From positions 13,638,001 to 13,702,000 of the forward strand of contig JAILWY010000023.1 of the NCBI GenBank assembly GCA_022113835.1: a stretch of DNA of 64,000 nucleotides, written 5' to 3'. The translations under genes were made by a program, and so were the position numbers. This stretch comes from Atopsyche davidsoni (taxonomy: Eukaryota; Arthropoda; Insecta; Trichoptera; Hydrobiosidae). The notes below the pieces were generated by a model. The model was not told the DNA's origin, did no database searches, and was given only the letters and a program-made list of their open reading frames with translations. Shown one piece after another: positions 14,001-27,730 of the stretch (its first letter is position 1; each line of letters starts with the position of its first letter).

Positions 14001-16050
14001 GCGCAGTTCGTGGAAGGTCAGAAAGACAATCGATTGGGCAGTGTTTTTTTATATATGGTGCTACTTAATATTAAAACACTATACTCAAATAAATTGAAAA
14101 AGTTCAGCTTAGTTTTGTTTATCTTATAGCAAACAAAAGTTTTACAAGCATAATGAATAATTTTTCATACCCCCCCCCCCCCACCCTAATCTTTCTTTAT
14201 TATATAAAATAGCTATATTAATCTAGTCTTTTACATAAATATATATGTACATTTATATTTATTTAGAACAAAACGTTAACGTGTGTGTATAATAATATTG
14301 TGACACTGAAAATATTTTAATATACGCAATGAATCAACACATAGGAATAAACATGTTAAAAAAGTGTTTTTATTTTTATTTGTCAGTTTTTAATTTTCTT
14401 TTTACGAACTATGCGTATTGTTATATAAATGACGATAACAATAATTAAGTGCTAGTTTTTTTTTTTAAATCGGAGAACCTATTAATTGCAAGTTGTTCCT
14501 TGCTCTTATTTTCGGCCCCTTTGTGCACACACACTCTTGATGTGCCGCCTTTGGATTAGGTTTCTGGATTAGTGTTCCCTTACGCGATAATATTTCCCTG
14601 AGTTATAAAAAAACATGAATGAAATTTACAAAATAAAAAAATCGAATACCGTTCCACTCAGCTGCATACCGCAAACAACCGAAGGTGAAAATAATCGTTG
14701 TTTTATAGTAAATTTTGCATAAAATGAAAATTATTCTTTTAACAGCAGTAAAGCTACCTTCACACGTTGCGGTTAGCCTAAAGCGTCCTATTATTTTGGG
14801 TGTTGTTTTATTTATTTGCTTTTCAAAAAAAAAAAAAAAAAACAGAACGCTATTGGTTAATCACCTTTCGGCAGCGTGTGTAGGTAGACTCCGTTGGTAT
14901 TCACGTGTAAATATGCTAAGCAGATCCAAGTGAACCGAGGTTTACTGGCATGACAGTCGGAGTCCCGCGGCTCGGGGGCTCGGGCGGAGGCCGCGTCCTT
15001 GAGCAGCGCCGGCGCCAGGTGGCTCGGGGCAGATGGCCGCTGGGGGCTCAGGAATCTTCTTTTACCTAAAAACGCAAAAAACCGACACCCACCTATGCTT
15101 ATCTTGATGGGCGCCCATAGAGGATCCCCTCCTGCATCTTTGGTTCGCTCTAATGATACACCATTTTATTCAATATCATATAAGTGAAAACCTATTCAGA
15201 TCAGATGTATCACGCAATTTTTTTTATTAAAATTATAATACCCGTACTGGCATCAAAAAAACAATTATTAACGCTAGAAGCTTTTTTAAAGTTTATATAA
15301 AATCTCTAATTTGGTATTGATATAAGCGTTGAAATTATTTTTTCATCACATCTAACCTTTTCAAGCGGCAAAAACGTTTTGGAAACGCTGATTATAAAAA
15401 TGATAATGAAGCGCTCTTACATCCGATCGAAATATCCTTTGTTCATTTTACATTGAATGTTTTTTTTCTCTTCAATTATAAACTTTGATTTTTAGATTAA
15501 ACACAGGATCTCGGTTGTGAAATATAAAAAATGTTTATCTTCTTTATTTTATTTCATTTTCATCCCAACTAAAATTACAGTAGATCATAATTTCAGCATT
15601 TTTTTTAATATACACTAAAACAAACACCGCTTTGTATATTTTAGCTCGCAAATATTTTATAGGTGTTTACAGATGTAATTTTTTTTTTTTTTTTAATTTA
15701 AATTTAAATTTATTATAATGGGATGTAGAATCAAATTCGCGTATCAGCATGTACAGCAATAAGTGAATATTTCTTATGGGGCCCGTGGAGACATTCTCTT
15801 TGAGTGAGATATTTGTCTCTAATGCCTTTAAGTATTTAATAGACACAATGTGGAGAGAACATACATTGCCAGTGAACTATGCTCGAGAATGCTTGCAAGG
15901 CTTGTGTTGCCAAATTGTAACTTGTGACCGAGCACACGCGCTGTAACAGACCGAATTCTCCGCATATTGTTGTAAGTTTCACATAAACACTGCTCAAAGC
16001 ACCGTATATCGTTCATGCCGCGTGCTGGTTATGGGCATAATATTTAATTA

Positions 16051-16053
<3 letters not shown>
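11033..16053. other. AT-rich spacer, no gene seen
   Basis: No gene is supported. Notable content is a run of 13 C at 14170-14182, an A-run near 14826-14841, T-runs near 14457-14466 and 15680-15694, and a GC-rich patch at about 14935-15070 with CAGGTGG and several GGCTCGG words. The open frames at 14715-14933 and 14999-15187 cover that patch and have no recognisable domain. Confidence 0.55.
14170..14182 (+). repeat. Poly-C run (13 C)
   Basis: Uninterrupted run of 13 cytosines in an otherwise A/T-rich stretch. Length is prone to sequencing and replication slippage. Confidence 0.9.
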
Positions 16054-16088
<35 letters not shown>

Positions 16089-16100
16089 ATATATATATAT
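16054..16100. repeat. (TA)n microsatellite
   Basis: About 47 bp of alternating A/T with one C interruption near 16087. Confidence 0.95.
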
Positions 16101-18926
16101 CAGGGGTGTGGAACGAAGGCGTGTAGTGTACAAAAAAATGGATATTTGTGGGGTTCAGTTTGGATATAAAGAAGCGGAGACCATATCCTATGAATCAAAC
16201 ATGGAAAAAAACAATGTCGTGCTTCTTAGTTTAATTTTTTATTCAGTCTTGCGAGCATTGTATGTCCTCGCCGATCATACACAATTTCAATACCTTGCTG
16301 ATATTTATTACTAATGTCTTGTAAGAATGTAGCATGGTCGGCGCCTATCTTTAAAAACCTCCGTTAAACCCAATTATAAAATACCTGTTTTTCAAATATA
16401 ATAATTTAGATCTACATGTTCATTGAATTTTACTTCAATTTTTATTAAAATATACCGCCATTTTTGTTTTTAAAATTATTGTTATTTCAGTTTTTTGTTT
16501 AATTTTCTGTAAGTAAAAAAATTATCCGCTCTTCGCTACATCCTTCCAGCAGCAGCTAACTGTAACTCCCCGGATCCGCCGTGCTCACCATATGTTTTAA
16601 AAACAACTTGTATCCCTTACATTTTTTACTGCCCTAAAGGGTTAAGTTGTACTGAAACCACAATGGATAACAAAGTCTTATAAGAATCCACGACCACAAG
16701 TATGTAATCGAAGCTACTCAGGCTGCGTTCATTTTTTAAGGGGTGAAATCAATACAAATTATTAAAAATCACCAATAACATAAATACATACAAAATATTT
16801 AAAATAACATAACTGCACTATAAAAAGTAACTGTCGGATTCAATTGATTTTAATCTGACTCAAATTACCCGGTGTACAGTATTTATTTGCAGTTACCTAC
16901 AATTAGCGCGTTATCTTAATCTGTCACTTCCTACTAAATGCACAGTTGAATTCCCGTCGTTCATCAGACTTTACCTGCAAAAAGTTTCACCTGCGGCCGC
17001 AGAGTTCTTTGTCCCGCCGGGGCAGGCTCCCCGGCGCACTCCCGCCAGGGTCCATCTGGCGCGGCTCCTCACCGCAAAAACACAGCACAAAAGGGGAACT
17101 TGCGCCACTCTGCATTATCCATTACCTGAACATGCACGGCATTAAGTGAATGCGTACTTTCATATGTGGCTGTAAAAAGAAACCTTTATTTCTTCCAAAC
17201 CACAATGTGGATTCCATGAATTCGTGTCATTCAGTTTTCTTTGTTATGGCGTAAACAACGCTGGTACTGAGCACCTGGTCTGTGGATTGAGTAAACGAAA
17301 GCTTTTATCACTTTTCGAATTCATATTTTGGGCGTTTATCCGCCTGAAATATCTATAATTTGTCAATATTTCGGGTCAAAACTGAAACGAAAGAACGAGT
17401 ATAATTGGGAACTTACCTTTAATTTTGGTTTATATATTTATTGATGACTATAAACAAAATCGTAATTTTCTCAAAGCTTTCTTTCAAACTTAGCATATTA
17501 TGCAATTGGTCTACTTTAAGTACGTGCGTTAATTTATTGTTTATAATCCAAACCTATTTATACCTATATTTTTATTTATTGAATAAAAATATATCTTCTT
17601 TGTTTGGTATTTTTTTTTAATTATTACCGAATACAATTGTTTGGTATTTTATTTGTTATGATTTCATTGGATTCGCTTACTAGTATCATTTGATTGACTA
17701 CCTAAAAAAGATCGAAAATTATAATATTATAACATTGAAGTTTTTATTCAATAATATTAAAATCCTTAAAGTTTTTTCGTTTGCTTTTTTTCTTCTGTTA
17801 TGTTTTATTTTGTTTTTGTTTTTATAGGTAAAAAAGGATATTTGTGGTTATGTATTTTCCTTTCAGTTTTTGCGGTTAAAACGCATAATTTCTCGTTGTG
17901 TCTTTGGCGAGAGTTTTTCTATGTCAAAAGTGTTTAGCTTTTCAGCTCAGTGATTTGATTTTAATTTCTAAAAAGAGCATTCTTAGCCACTGCAATTAAA
18001 ACAGGCACGTGCTCCTGGCACCCCCGCCGCCCCTCACCGCCCCCGCCTCGCCCGCTCTCTAACTGTGAATGCTTTTGTCACATTTTACAATTTAAAATGC
18101 TGTTGTCGTACACCACCGCCGCCGCCCTTGAGGCTGAGAGTCCGCCACTTGCCGCCACGACAGGCCCGAACTGCCGCATTATTTTGATTAATTCAATCAC
18201 TAACAATTTCAGTGAACATATAAATACTTATTTTAGTTCTTTAAATGAGTGCGATATAACAAGCTCGTTTAACTGATATCTACCGAGATGATGTGTGCCA
18301 ATATAATTTCTTCAAAAAAGAATAAATACGCAAAAAATCTGACGGATTTTTTTTTTGTTATTTTAGTTTAATATAATTTTGAACTTTTGTGCCTTTGTAT
18401 TAATATTAAATTATATAATTTAGGTATGTTTCAGATGTTTCTCTTTCATTTTGTAATGCTATTAATGTGTACTATGAGATAACATTTCGGCGCCGCTCCG
18501 ATTCCGCCCTGTTGCCACCTCTGTCTAATTTCTCGCGCCTTCCCTGGCTTTGTTTTATGGCGGCGCTTTTACCTAGTGTTCTCTAGTGTTTTTTCTAGTG
18601 TTTTCTCTCCCTCTCGTTAGGCACTCGTGGTCTCAAGTGCGAATGGGACATGAAAGAACTTCCCTCACTAAACCGCTGCAGTGTTTAGCGAGGAATTTCA
18701 CAATATTATTTTTTTACCTTAAATTGTAATCGTAGTTTTCTGTGTTATTACAAATATTCTCGACGTTCAAAAATCAAAATATTGTTTACGTCATATTCAT
18801 TGAGGAATTTTGATAACATACCTTTCATTTTAATTGAGATTATTCGTAATCGAGCTATCGTGAATTAAATTTTATATCTGTAAATCACTTTTCATATATT
18901 GAATTTAATTTTTCATAGTCATTTCT
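16101..18926. other. Spacer with several GC-rich patches, no gene seen
   Basis: GC-rich unique patches occur at about 16975-17110, 18003-18180 and 18485-18640, separated by A/T-rich DNA. The 18.0-kb patch contains GGCACGTGC and two CCGCC-rich blocks. The 18.5-kb patch contains TTTATGGCGGCG, a word also present at about 32566, and three spaced copies of CTAGTGTT (18573, 18583, 18595). No frame here shows a protein family. Confidence 0.55.
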
Positions 18927-18968
18927 AATTATTTTTCAGTATCCGATATATGTTACTGAAAAATAATT
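18927..18968. repeat. Perfect 15-bp inverted repeat, 12-base loop
   Basis: AATTATTTTTCAGTA at 18927-18941 is the exact reverse complement of TACTGAAAAATAATT at 18954-18968. It could form a small hairpin or cruciform. It may be a remnant of a short inverted-repeat element or a chance AT palindrome; no target-site duplication is evident. Confidence 0.8.
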
Positions 18969-21900
18969 GTCTTCCCTCATATTCAGTTTTCTATATAATT
19001 ACTTTTTGGCTATACTTTTTAAAATTGGAAGAATATTCTTGTTTTTATTAAATTTTATCAGTCTGAGTCTAATTATTTCTCGACCAAATGTCGATGATCC
19101 TAGACACTGGGTCATTAATCTAAAAAAAAATGTTGTAGGCGTAAAACAAAAGGGAAAGAAGTATCTTCCTTAATTTTTGTCGATTTATTCTGATTCGATC
19201 AGCATATTATAAAATATGCATTCATTTCTTCGTGCGAGCAGGCGTGAACAAAAATTTTATTTGTCGAAAACATAAACACTTCTACAAGATTAGTTCTATA
19301 AATTCACAATTTTTGTCAATATTTCAATATTTTTGTCGAGTCAAAAATATATATTTAAACTTAATTTTTACCGTATCATTGTAGTTCTCTATACTGTAGT
19401 ATACAATTAAAATAATTAATTATATCCTTTTCCCTCTTCGTAATTCATCGCTACTTACGGCGCCATGTTGTTATTGTGAAGGAGGCGCCTGCTTCATGGT
19501 GCTTCTCTACAAGAACAAGTTAACCCAAAAACCTTTAATAACAAAAGTCCGACTGTGTGCAGTTCTTTGGGAGCGCCATTATGCGCAATTATAGGGCCCA
19601 CGAGACGGACAGCACTGGGGGCACTCCCATTTTATAGTTGAGAATTTTTCATCATCATTTTAAAAGTATTTTGCAATCACATTTAATGGTACAAACAGCA
19701 GCCATGCGATTGTTTTTTAATAAGTTTATTTTTGTATTTCTATGAAGACATAATCAAACTTTGTTATAGTGTTCAATTTGCTCATAAAATTATCATCATC
19801 AATAATCGAAATATCAAAATTATTTGATTTTTACAATACTGCTTAAGATCGATAAAAATAAGTTATGTGGCAAGATAGTAATATCATAAAATGAAAAAAA
19901 GAAAGTTCTTGTATTCTATGCGTTTAATGTTTAAATGTTTAATGTCGTAAATGCGTGAACTTTAAAATATAAAGGTGTTGCCCGTAGATCTGGTCGTACC
20001 CGGTGATAATTAGGAGAATTCCTGTTATTGGCAGTTCTCTCTGGGAGTATTGGATTGTTTACCAACAGCCGGCCGGTGGCACTGACCGCAGCCGGTTCCT
20101 GCCAAACGGCGCCGAAAATGACTGGGAATCCATCTCGTGATGAGCCGCCTGATCACCCGGTCACCTGAGCTCTGGGCCAACGTACTACAGGTGAATACGA
20201 CGTAAACAATGCACCATTTACAACTAACATTCGGTCGTACTATCTCCGTTATACCGTTGCATTTAAATACCAGTCTGAAAAGTGTGAATAACTATTAATA
20301 CGGTATACTTAATAAACCTTCATATTTAACTTTTTTATTGCTTGTGATACTTGAGCACCACGAATAATATATTATACCTACGTTAGAAAACTTGCAAATA
20401 CTATCCACAAGTGACAGTTACAATGATCGTCATATTATATTTATAGCTTCTATATACAACTTTAAATATAATTATATACAGGCCGATTCATATCTCATTA
20501 AAAATGTGTTGATGCGTTGGATTTTATTTCACACACAATCGACAAAAACAAAATATTGGTATGTTTGATTTAATATTATATACAAACCAGTCGCAAAATA
20601 CACAAAAACAGGAGTAAAATTAAATTTCATAATATTTAAGATAATTTATGATAATAATTTATCAAATATACATAAGTGACTTATTTTGATATAAAATTTT
20701 AACTCCGCGTGATTTGATAACTTTGCGTTCACTACATTTCATAATACCTTGTTATTTGCTATTTTATAGAAATTTTAGAATGTTACCGCCAAAATAATCA
20801 ACATATATTTTCTAATAAAACATATCATTCACTCAGACTTAGGGAATCTGAAAACAAGAACATACTAAGTACAGGTGATATGTCTACCAGAACCATGGAT
20901 AATAATAATTCTTTCGAATTAAAATGAGGATCCGAAGTGCCAGTAAAACTCTGCCCGCGGACGTTGAGGGACGCTCGTAAAAGTCCCGATGCGGGCCTGC
21001 CCTGAGTGCAGATCTCGCGATAAGCCGAGTTTAAAATCAAGCACAATAAAAATATTCATTTGCCTACTTATCTTCAAAATTACAACCCAATGAGCCTCGT
21101 CTTGACTACTGCATACTTTAATTATAAGGAAACTGAATTGCTGAATGCAGAATTAATGGATAATATTTTTTTCTACGTTAATTTAAAAATTAATAACTAA
21201 ACGTAGATTTAATAATTATACTTCATATATATAAATAACTTAACAATAAGTCACCAAATTACACATTTAAAAGACCTCATTAAAATTGCTTCTTGGTATT
21301 TTTGGATTGTTGATAAAGTGATTGGGCCGCAGACTATTATTTACCAATCGAGACTTCCCCAGATCGATCCTCGCCCCTCCGAGTTGTTGTAATTAAGCTA
21401 ACAACAGCTGTTTCAGTTTGGTCTAAGATGATTTGTGTTACATGACAGACATATCTCAATACATTTTTTTTAGTATAAAAAATACTGTCCCGCTTACAAA
21501 ATCTAAATGGCACATTGTTGTGTTTTATATTTTAAAATACTACAATTAAGGACTGTTTAGTCTGTTTAAATGCACCGCACAATATTGCATCAAAATTGTG
21601 TATTTTGCAAGTAATTCTTGTTTCTTAGACTTTATCTTTTTTTTTGTTGTTGTTGTAAATATATAAATCAATATTTTATGAATGCTTATAATTAGGCGCA
21701 CTCCTTCGGACCCCGGCCTCCGAGGTCATCGTGAGTCCGCCACCTGCCAGCCATATGCCGCACATATCGGGCCTGGTAAGGGACGGACTGTGAGTGGAAC
21801 CGGCAGGGTCGGACGAGTCAATCAACTCAATAATTATATCAACTGCGTCGTGTTATTATATGTGATTATTTCTGTATGTACCATGGCATTGGATGTGTTA

Positions 21901-24540
21901 ATTAAACCATTTATTTTTTTCATCAACTATTTTTTTTGCTCACACCAGCTGAGGTACGAGGCGTTTTCTATAATACGAGTATACAAAGTATTCTTTCACA
22001 TATGTTTTTCATCGACTTTTGGATTTGTATTTAAAGAATATTTTGTACAATTTAGGAACTTAGTTCAAGTGTTGTTTTTCTCGTTAACATGAAACTACAG
22101 TATATATTAGCAATTTTTAAAAAAAATATTTTATTTACCATATATAAAATAGTTTGAATCGCACGCCACTGCTCGTATATCGTCATCACTGATCATTAAT
22201 GCCAACGAAATATAATCGATTACGCTCTTCTTTTTAAATTTAAAATAGATTAGACTTTAAGTGGTGGTGGTCGGCTCACCTGTGCACCTTGCGGTGTTTT
22301 GACATGATTATCTGACCTGGGGCGGCCTGATGACACTTCGTGCACCGTGTCTCTGCGTCTTTAATACCTGATTATATTATAATACCAGGTAGGAGGAAGG
22401 GTTTCTCTAGACTTTTACATTAAAAAAAAAACACAATTATCCCTGTGGACATATCACTAATAATTGCATCTAATAGGTGGAGCGTGGCAGTATTTTTAAA
22501 TTATCTTTGTTTTTTGTTCTCACTCACATCACCGTTATAAATTTGATTGTAAAATCCGTGAAGTTGTAGACATGATAAATCAATAAAATATGAGACTGCG
22601 CTTGCGTTCCCGCGCTTAATAAAATGTATCCACTGATTCAACATAAATAAATATTTGTGTATTTTTATATACTCGTACATTATAATAATTTTTTTTGATG
22701 TTCAATTTTAGATGCATTGTAAAAATAACAGTAAATAAATTAGATTATTTTTTATGGTAAATCAATATATGTTTTACATGCGTTATGTTAAAAACAGGCC
22801 GTTGCTATTTAAATGGCGTAATTGGCGTAATGGCGATTTTTATAATACGCTATGTCACAGTACTGTTTGATATTTATTTTTAGAAATTTTCCTGAAGAAA
22901 TGTGATATTTTTCGGGGAAATTGTTGAACTACTTTTATCAATTCTAATTTTTATGAGACTTGTTCGTGAAATACTGTTTATTTTATAAATATTATACAAA
23001 TTGTGCTTACGGGCGCCCTCAACTGCAGCAGTCTAGGGTTGTCTCTAGCAAGTTTGTTTATCTGCATGCAATGATACTTTGACCTTCGGACTCTGACATT
23101 TACTAGTCAAAGCTGTTAAACTTTTTACAAATTTTAATGTAAAATAATGATATAAGCGACTCGTGACTATTTCAGCTCGGTTGGCGATATATATCATTGA
23201 AATAGCGTTGGTGTTAATTTTATTCAGATCGAACTTTGAAAGCCAAATATTTTAATATTGTCTTATCGTATTAAACATCGATTATGATATATATTTGTTG
23301 TTGTGTTATTTCAAAATTCTTAAAGCTTTATAAGAAATTATTTTATCCTTATTTATTGATTTTACTCAAAACCATTAACATTCAATGTAACTATAGTATG
23401 TAGTATATATTTTGTGTTTTGTAATATTTTAGTTTGGGCTTACAATTTATACTAGCAAATTTTACAAATAATTCTATGGACCATAAAAAATATGTTTTCA
23501 TGTAACACAATATTGCATCATAGAATTTTTTTTTAAAAATACTTAAGCTGTCAATGGAAAGCTTTTATAATTATCTTTTTTCTGTTTTAATTAATAAAAG
23601 CTTTTTTTTAATGAATTAAGTTTTCTTCAACGATATTTTCCATGCCACTCATAATTTTATTTTTGTGACACGATTTACTTCAAAAATATTATTTGTCATG
23701 TATATTTAAATGTTTATATTGTTGCTCTTGCACAGTGCTGATTAAAATAAAATGTAAACAAAGAAGTGATAAACCTCAAGTGGCAAAAGAGGCTCCAATC
23801 CGGCCCTCGGCGGCGACAGGTGCGGACTGGGCAGCTGGCGGGGCGCGCGACGGGTCAGGGAACTCGGGGCCCCCGAACGAGGACCACGCGAAAGGCGAAA
23901 TAAAACCAAAACACTCATGCGGGTCCTCTGTCAGATTGAAAAATTTACCTGTTTAGAATTATTTATCGACACATTTTGTTGCGGTTTGTATTGTAAAAGC
24001 AGCGTATACAAAACGGTTTGTCTTTCATCGCATTTCTGGTTTAAATTTGTTTTTAATTTCAAATACTTACATTTTGTATTATTTATTTGTGACCGTACGA
24101 TATACTTAGCAATGTCAAACGAATAAGAAAATAATATGGCGAATTGAATGTGCGTATAATTTTTATATAATTGTATATTTATTACAAATATCATATAAAT
24201 AAATTTCGAAACAGTTAAACTATTTTCAAAAAATCTATTGGATTTTAAACACAAAATTATAGAATTTTATTATAATTTTTGGACAGCTTATTGATTAGTT
24301 GTCAAAGTCATGAAAATATATGACCTTACAAACAATGCATAAACCTATATGGAGGGTTTTAATATAAAAATAAAATTTGCATGTTTATCAATTAATACGC
24401 CAGCATAAAGACACGTGTTGATAAACAACAAAAACAAACAAAACAAAACGAATGCGGCGCGATAGCCATCTCCTTTCATAGCCTCAATTAATACAGCCAC
24501 CCTCGGCGGGCGCAGCGGCCGTCGCACCGCCGCTCGCCCC
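18969..24540. other. Spacer with several GC-rich patches, no gene seen
   Basis: GC-rich patches lie at about 19445-19620, 20040-20200, 20930-21030, 21695-21830, 22260-22360 and 23795-23930. The patch near 20.1 kb is annotated separately. The longest frame (21682-22092, plus, 136 codons) starts in a GC patch and runs on into T-rich sequence that translates as a phenylalanine/isoleucine-rich string. I treat it as a chance frame. The minus frame 23931-24254 is also AT-driven. No repeat family was recognised. Confidence 0.55.
20040..20200. promoter_or_regulatory. GC-rich patch with opposed CACCTG/CAGGTG words (possible enhancer)
   Basis: Unique, moderately GC-rich sequence in AT-rich surroundings. 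It contains TGTTTACC (forkhead-like), GCCGGCCGGTGG, CACCTG at 20162-20167 and CAGGTG at 20188-20193. CACCTG words facing each other are the kind of paired site bound by Snail- and ZEB/Zfh1-class zinc-finger proteins in animals. The words are visible; regulatory function is inference only. Confidence 0.25.
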
Positions 24541-24630
24541 CGCTCATCACCGCTTACCCCCACTCACCCCCACTCGCTCCCTCTCACCCCCACTCCCCCC
24601 CGCTCCCCCCCACTCACCCCCGCTCGTCTC
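24541..24630 (-). repeat. C-rich degenerate tandem repeat (about 10-bp unit)
   Basis: Repeated variants of CACTCACCCC and CGCTCCCCCC run through this block. The minus strand is therefore purine-rich with many runs of four or more G and could form G-quadruplexes. A minus frame across the block (24345-24563) is not a credible gene. The block lies inside a larger GC-rich zone (about 24500-24815). Confidence 0.8.
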
Positions 24631-26468
24631 CGCGTTGGCAAACATAATAAGTCCAGCGGCGCGAGCGTGAACGAGTGGCCGCGTAAAAAACGACATCCTG
24701 GGTTTTTACGCCGCATGCTAATTCACACTTTCGGCTAACAGAAACAAAAAAAGGCAAACTCCCCCACAACGAGGCGCCACTGCTTTTTTGCGCGGGGGGC
24801 GGGGCGCTGCGACAGTTTTAAATTGATGAGATCTTTGCATTGTGAATGAAAGTTTTATGTGATATTTTTAAGTTTTATTATTGTATTTAAGTACTTTTTG
24901 TAATATTTATGATAAAAAAAATCAACACTATTGTTGCTATAGCAAAACTACGTTCTCACTTATTTAAAGAAAACAATGCTAATCTATAATATAAATTTTT
25001 TATTTAAAAAATATGCGACTTTTTATAAAATACTATTCATAATTAGTATTATTCTTTAAATTTGTAATAGATATGGACCAATAGTATTTTTTTATTTTAG
25101 TTATTAATCAATTCTTTCAAATTACGTGCGTCTTTGATTAGTTGTATACAGATATTGCCACTGTTTATATACTTCAAATAATATGGATAACAGATCTCGT
25201 CATTTTATTTTTTTTAACAATAAACAATTCACAATAGTAGCAACTGTCATGTCTCAATTACCAGTGCTTCTATCTGGCCGTTTTTTTCCTCCGCGAGCCT
25301 TCGACTAATCGAGAAATCGCCGCATCCGCACTGCCATCTTTAGCCAGACCACTTTGTGTCCGATACTAAACGCGTTATCCGCAGGTCTTTATCACAGCTA
25401 TTAGCAGACATTGTTGCACCTCAAGCTTTTTACCTGTCACACGACTTTCGCATACTAACGCCATTACCTTGGCTATATATTGCGGGAATTATCTAGGGTA
25501 CTGCCTTTTAATTTCTCTCGTTTATGAAGAAGTCGTGATGTCGATATCGTCATATCGTACAAGCGCACAACCGCGACCAACGCGAATTCTCTTCAATCCG
25601 TGCAACGCAAAAGATGACTCCTGCATATAATGCCCCTGCACTTCCAACCTCTATTTGAAACGCTGACCAATATAGCATTGATATTCAAAATATTACAAAT
25701 TAAATCGCACAAATTAAATAAAATAATAATAAAACTTTATTAATGGAATCAACATTCTTTCGACTGACTTGCAGATTGCTTGACAGCATAGAAACGGTTT
25801 ACTAAAGTTATGAAAAAAAAAAAACTAGTATCAATGGCACATAGCGAGGCTATGCGACGCATAAAAGGCGTGCTAATAGTTCAGCTGGTTTTTGCTGTAA
25901 AGGTCCTGAAGACAGTTTGAACGCTACCTAAGGCGCAACACTACGTTCTGCTACAAGAACAAGCAATATTTAGGTCTAATGCGATTCCTAATCGCACTCA
26001 ATTTCTATTAAGCAGTTGGATTTTAAATCTATGCATTATAATAATTTTTTTGACGTGGATATTCAAAACAGAAGTTGAATAATGCATTATAAAATTAAAA
26101 ATATATTTTTAGTCATGAAGTGTATGATTGCTTGCATAGGCTGTGGCTATATAATTTGTGGCTCAAATCAAACAACCACATGTTCTACGGTACCCATTCA
26201 AGAAAAATAACTACATGCGGATGGAAAAAATAAATAGCTAAGTACTCTATTCTCTTTTATGAATGGCTGATTCATAATTGCATCGAATTTCCGCAATAAC
26301 TTTTTATTACGTAAGCGCGTACCAGCCGCGCTGCTGCCGGCGCTGTATTGCAAAATTCCCAATCCGGCGTGACTGCCTTGAGGCCGAGTGCGGCGGAAAA
26401 TGACCCAAATCCGCGATTTTCCACGCTGCGACATCGCCGCATCCGCCACAAAGGGAAGTGCAGCGCCC
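24631..26468. other. Spacer, no gene seen
   Basis: The end of a GC-rich zone (to about 24815) is followed by A/T-rich DNA and a mixed-composition stretch at about 25270-25660. A GC patch begins again near 26320. No ORF, repeat or RNA gene is supported. Confidence 0.5.
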
Positions 26469-26524
26469 GGGGGGGGCAGGGGGGGAGGGGGGGGGGGGAG
26501 CAAGGGGGCCAGGGGGGGCAGGGG
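26469..26524 (+). repeat. G-run cluster, G-quadruplex-prone
   Basis: Six runs of G (about 8, 7, 12, 5, 7 and 4 bases) separated by one to four other bases. This easily satisfies the usual four-run G-quadruplex pattern on the plus strand. The opposing frames over it (proline-rich on minus, glycine-rich on plus) are composition artefacts. Confidence 0.9.
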
Positions 26525-27730
26525 CACGCCCCGTATTCACGGCCTTGCACATAAAACGAGATCTGTTAGTTTAAAAAGTACGAATAATGTCGATAAACAT
26601 AAATGTCTTTATAACGTAGAAATTTTTTAAATATGCTTATATATTTATATTTTCACAGAGCATACCACGAATTTTCATCAGTTACTTCGTCGTCTTTTTT
26701 TTTGCTAACTAATGTATTTTTACGCTTTGTCAATGCAGCCATCTTATTTTTAATTTAAATAACTTTTATTACAACGTAATCGCGTGATAACGTTGGAGTG
26801 AGAATGTATTTGAAATATCTCTTTAAAACATTTTTTTTATATTTTTAAAAGATCTGTCAAGTTATCTGCGAATTGTTCAATGGTCTGTGTACACAATTTG
26901 AGTATTTGCGTGTTACTTTTGCGTGTTCATGTTTGTTTTACTAAACCAAAGAATTGTTTTTTGAAGAATTTTTGAACTGTATTTTAGTATTTTTACTGTA
27001 TTCAATATTTTATTTGTATTTTGTAATTAAACTGCATCTAAGAAATTGTATATTTTTATAAATGTTTATTTTTTTTATCTTCTTATGGATTTACGAAGCC
27101 AGATTTGCCCCGATTTATCAGCAACATAGTCTCGTTATACCCGTTATTGTATATATTATATTTTTTAGTTCTATGCATGATTTGGAGTAATTTTTGTAAA
27201 ATCAAAAAATAAAAAGACCGCGATTTACGTTTGACCGGCTTATCAATTTTTTCTGCATAACACAGTACAAGTTTTAAACAATTATTAAACCGGGTTTCGT
27301 TATTGGCTTAGTAAAATAAATATCCATAATTGATGTCATCGGCGGCAAGCTGGCCTCGTGCGCCGGCATCTCGTGCTATAATCGTAGTAAGACTTGCATA
27401 ACGTCACCTTGTATGCAGTTGGCTGCACGGACCTGCTCCGCCGGTGAATGGACGCCGCCTCGTCGCACGCCACATGGTGGTAGTGAGTGCATACTATGCG
27501 AATAATGCACCGACAAACTTGACACAAATTGCGGCACGTGCTTTTCAATGTTGCCATGCCAACTGCCCCGCCGGATGCGAGGCTCTTAATTTGTTGTGAA
27601 AAAAAAAACGTTATATCTCTATATCAAGTTAAAGTAAATATATAAATTCAATACAAAGCTGGTTCTATACTTGTTATGGTTAAAATATTATTAAATAACT
27701 TATTGAAAAAAAAAATTGCTAGTTAAATAA
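26525..27730. other. Spacer with one GC-rich patch, no gene seen
   Basis: A/T-rich with T-runs, then a GC-rich patch at about 27335-27580 carrying a 73-codon minus frame. That frame is rich in Cys and Arg but has no regular zinc-finger spacing and no recognisable similarity. Confidence 0.5.

Noticed and set aside
21682..22092. Longest plus-strand frame (136 codons) as a gene
   Set aside because: It begins in a GC-rich patch and continues through T-rich DNA, giving a Phe/Ile-rich string without any known domain; no start context or splice structure supports it.
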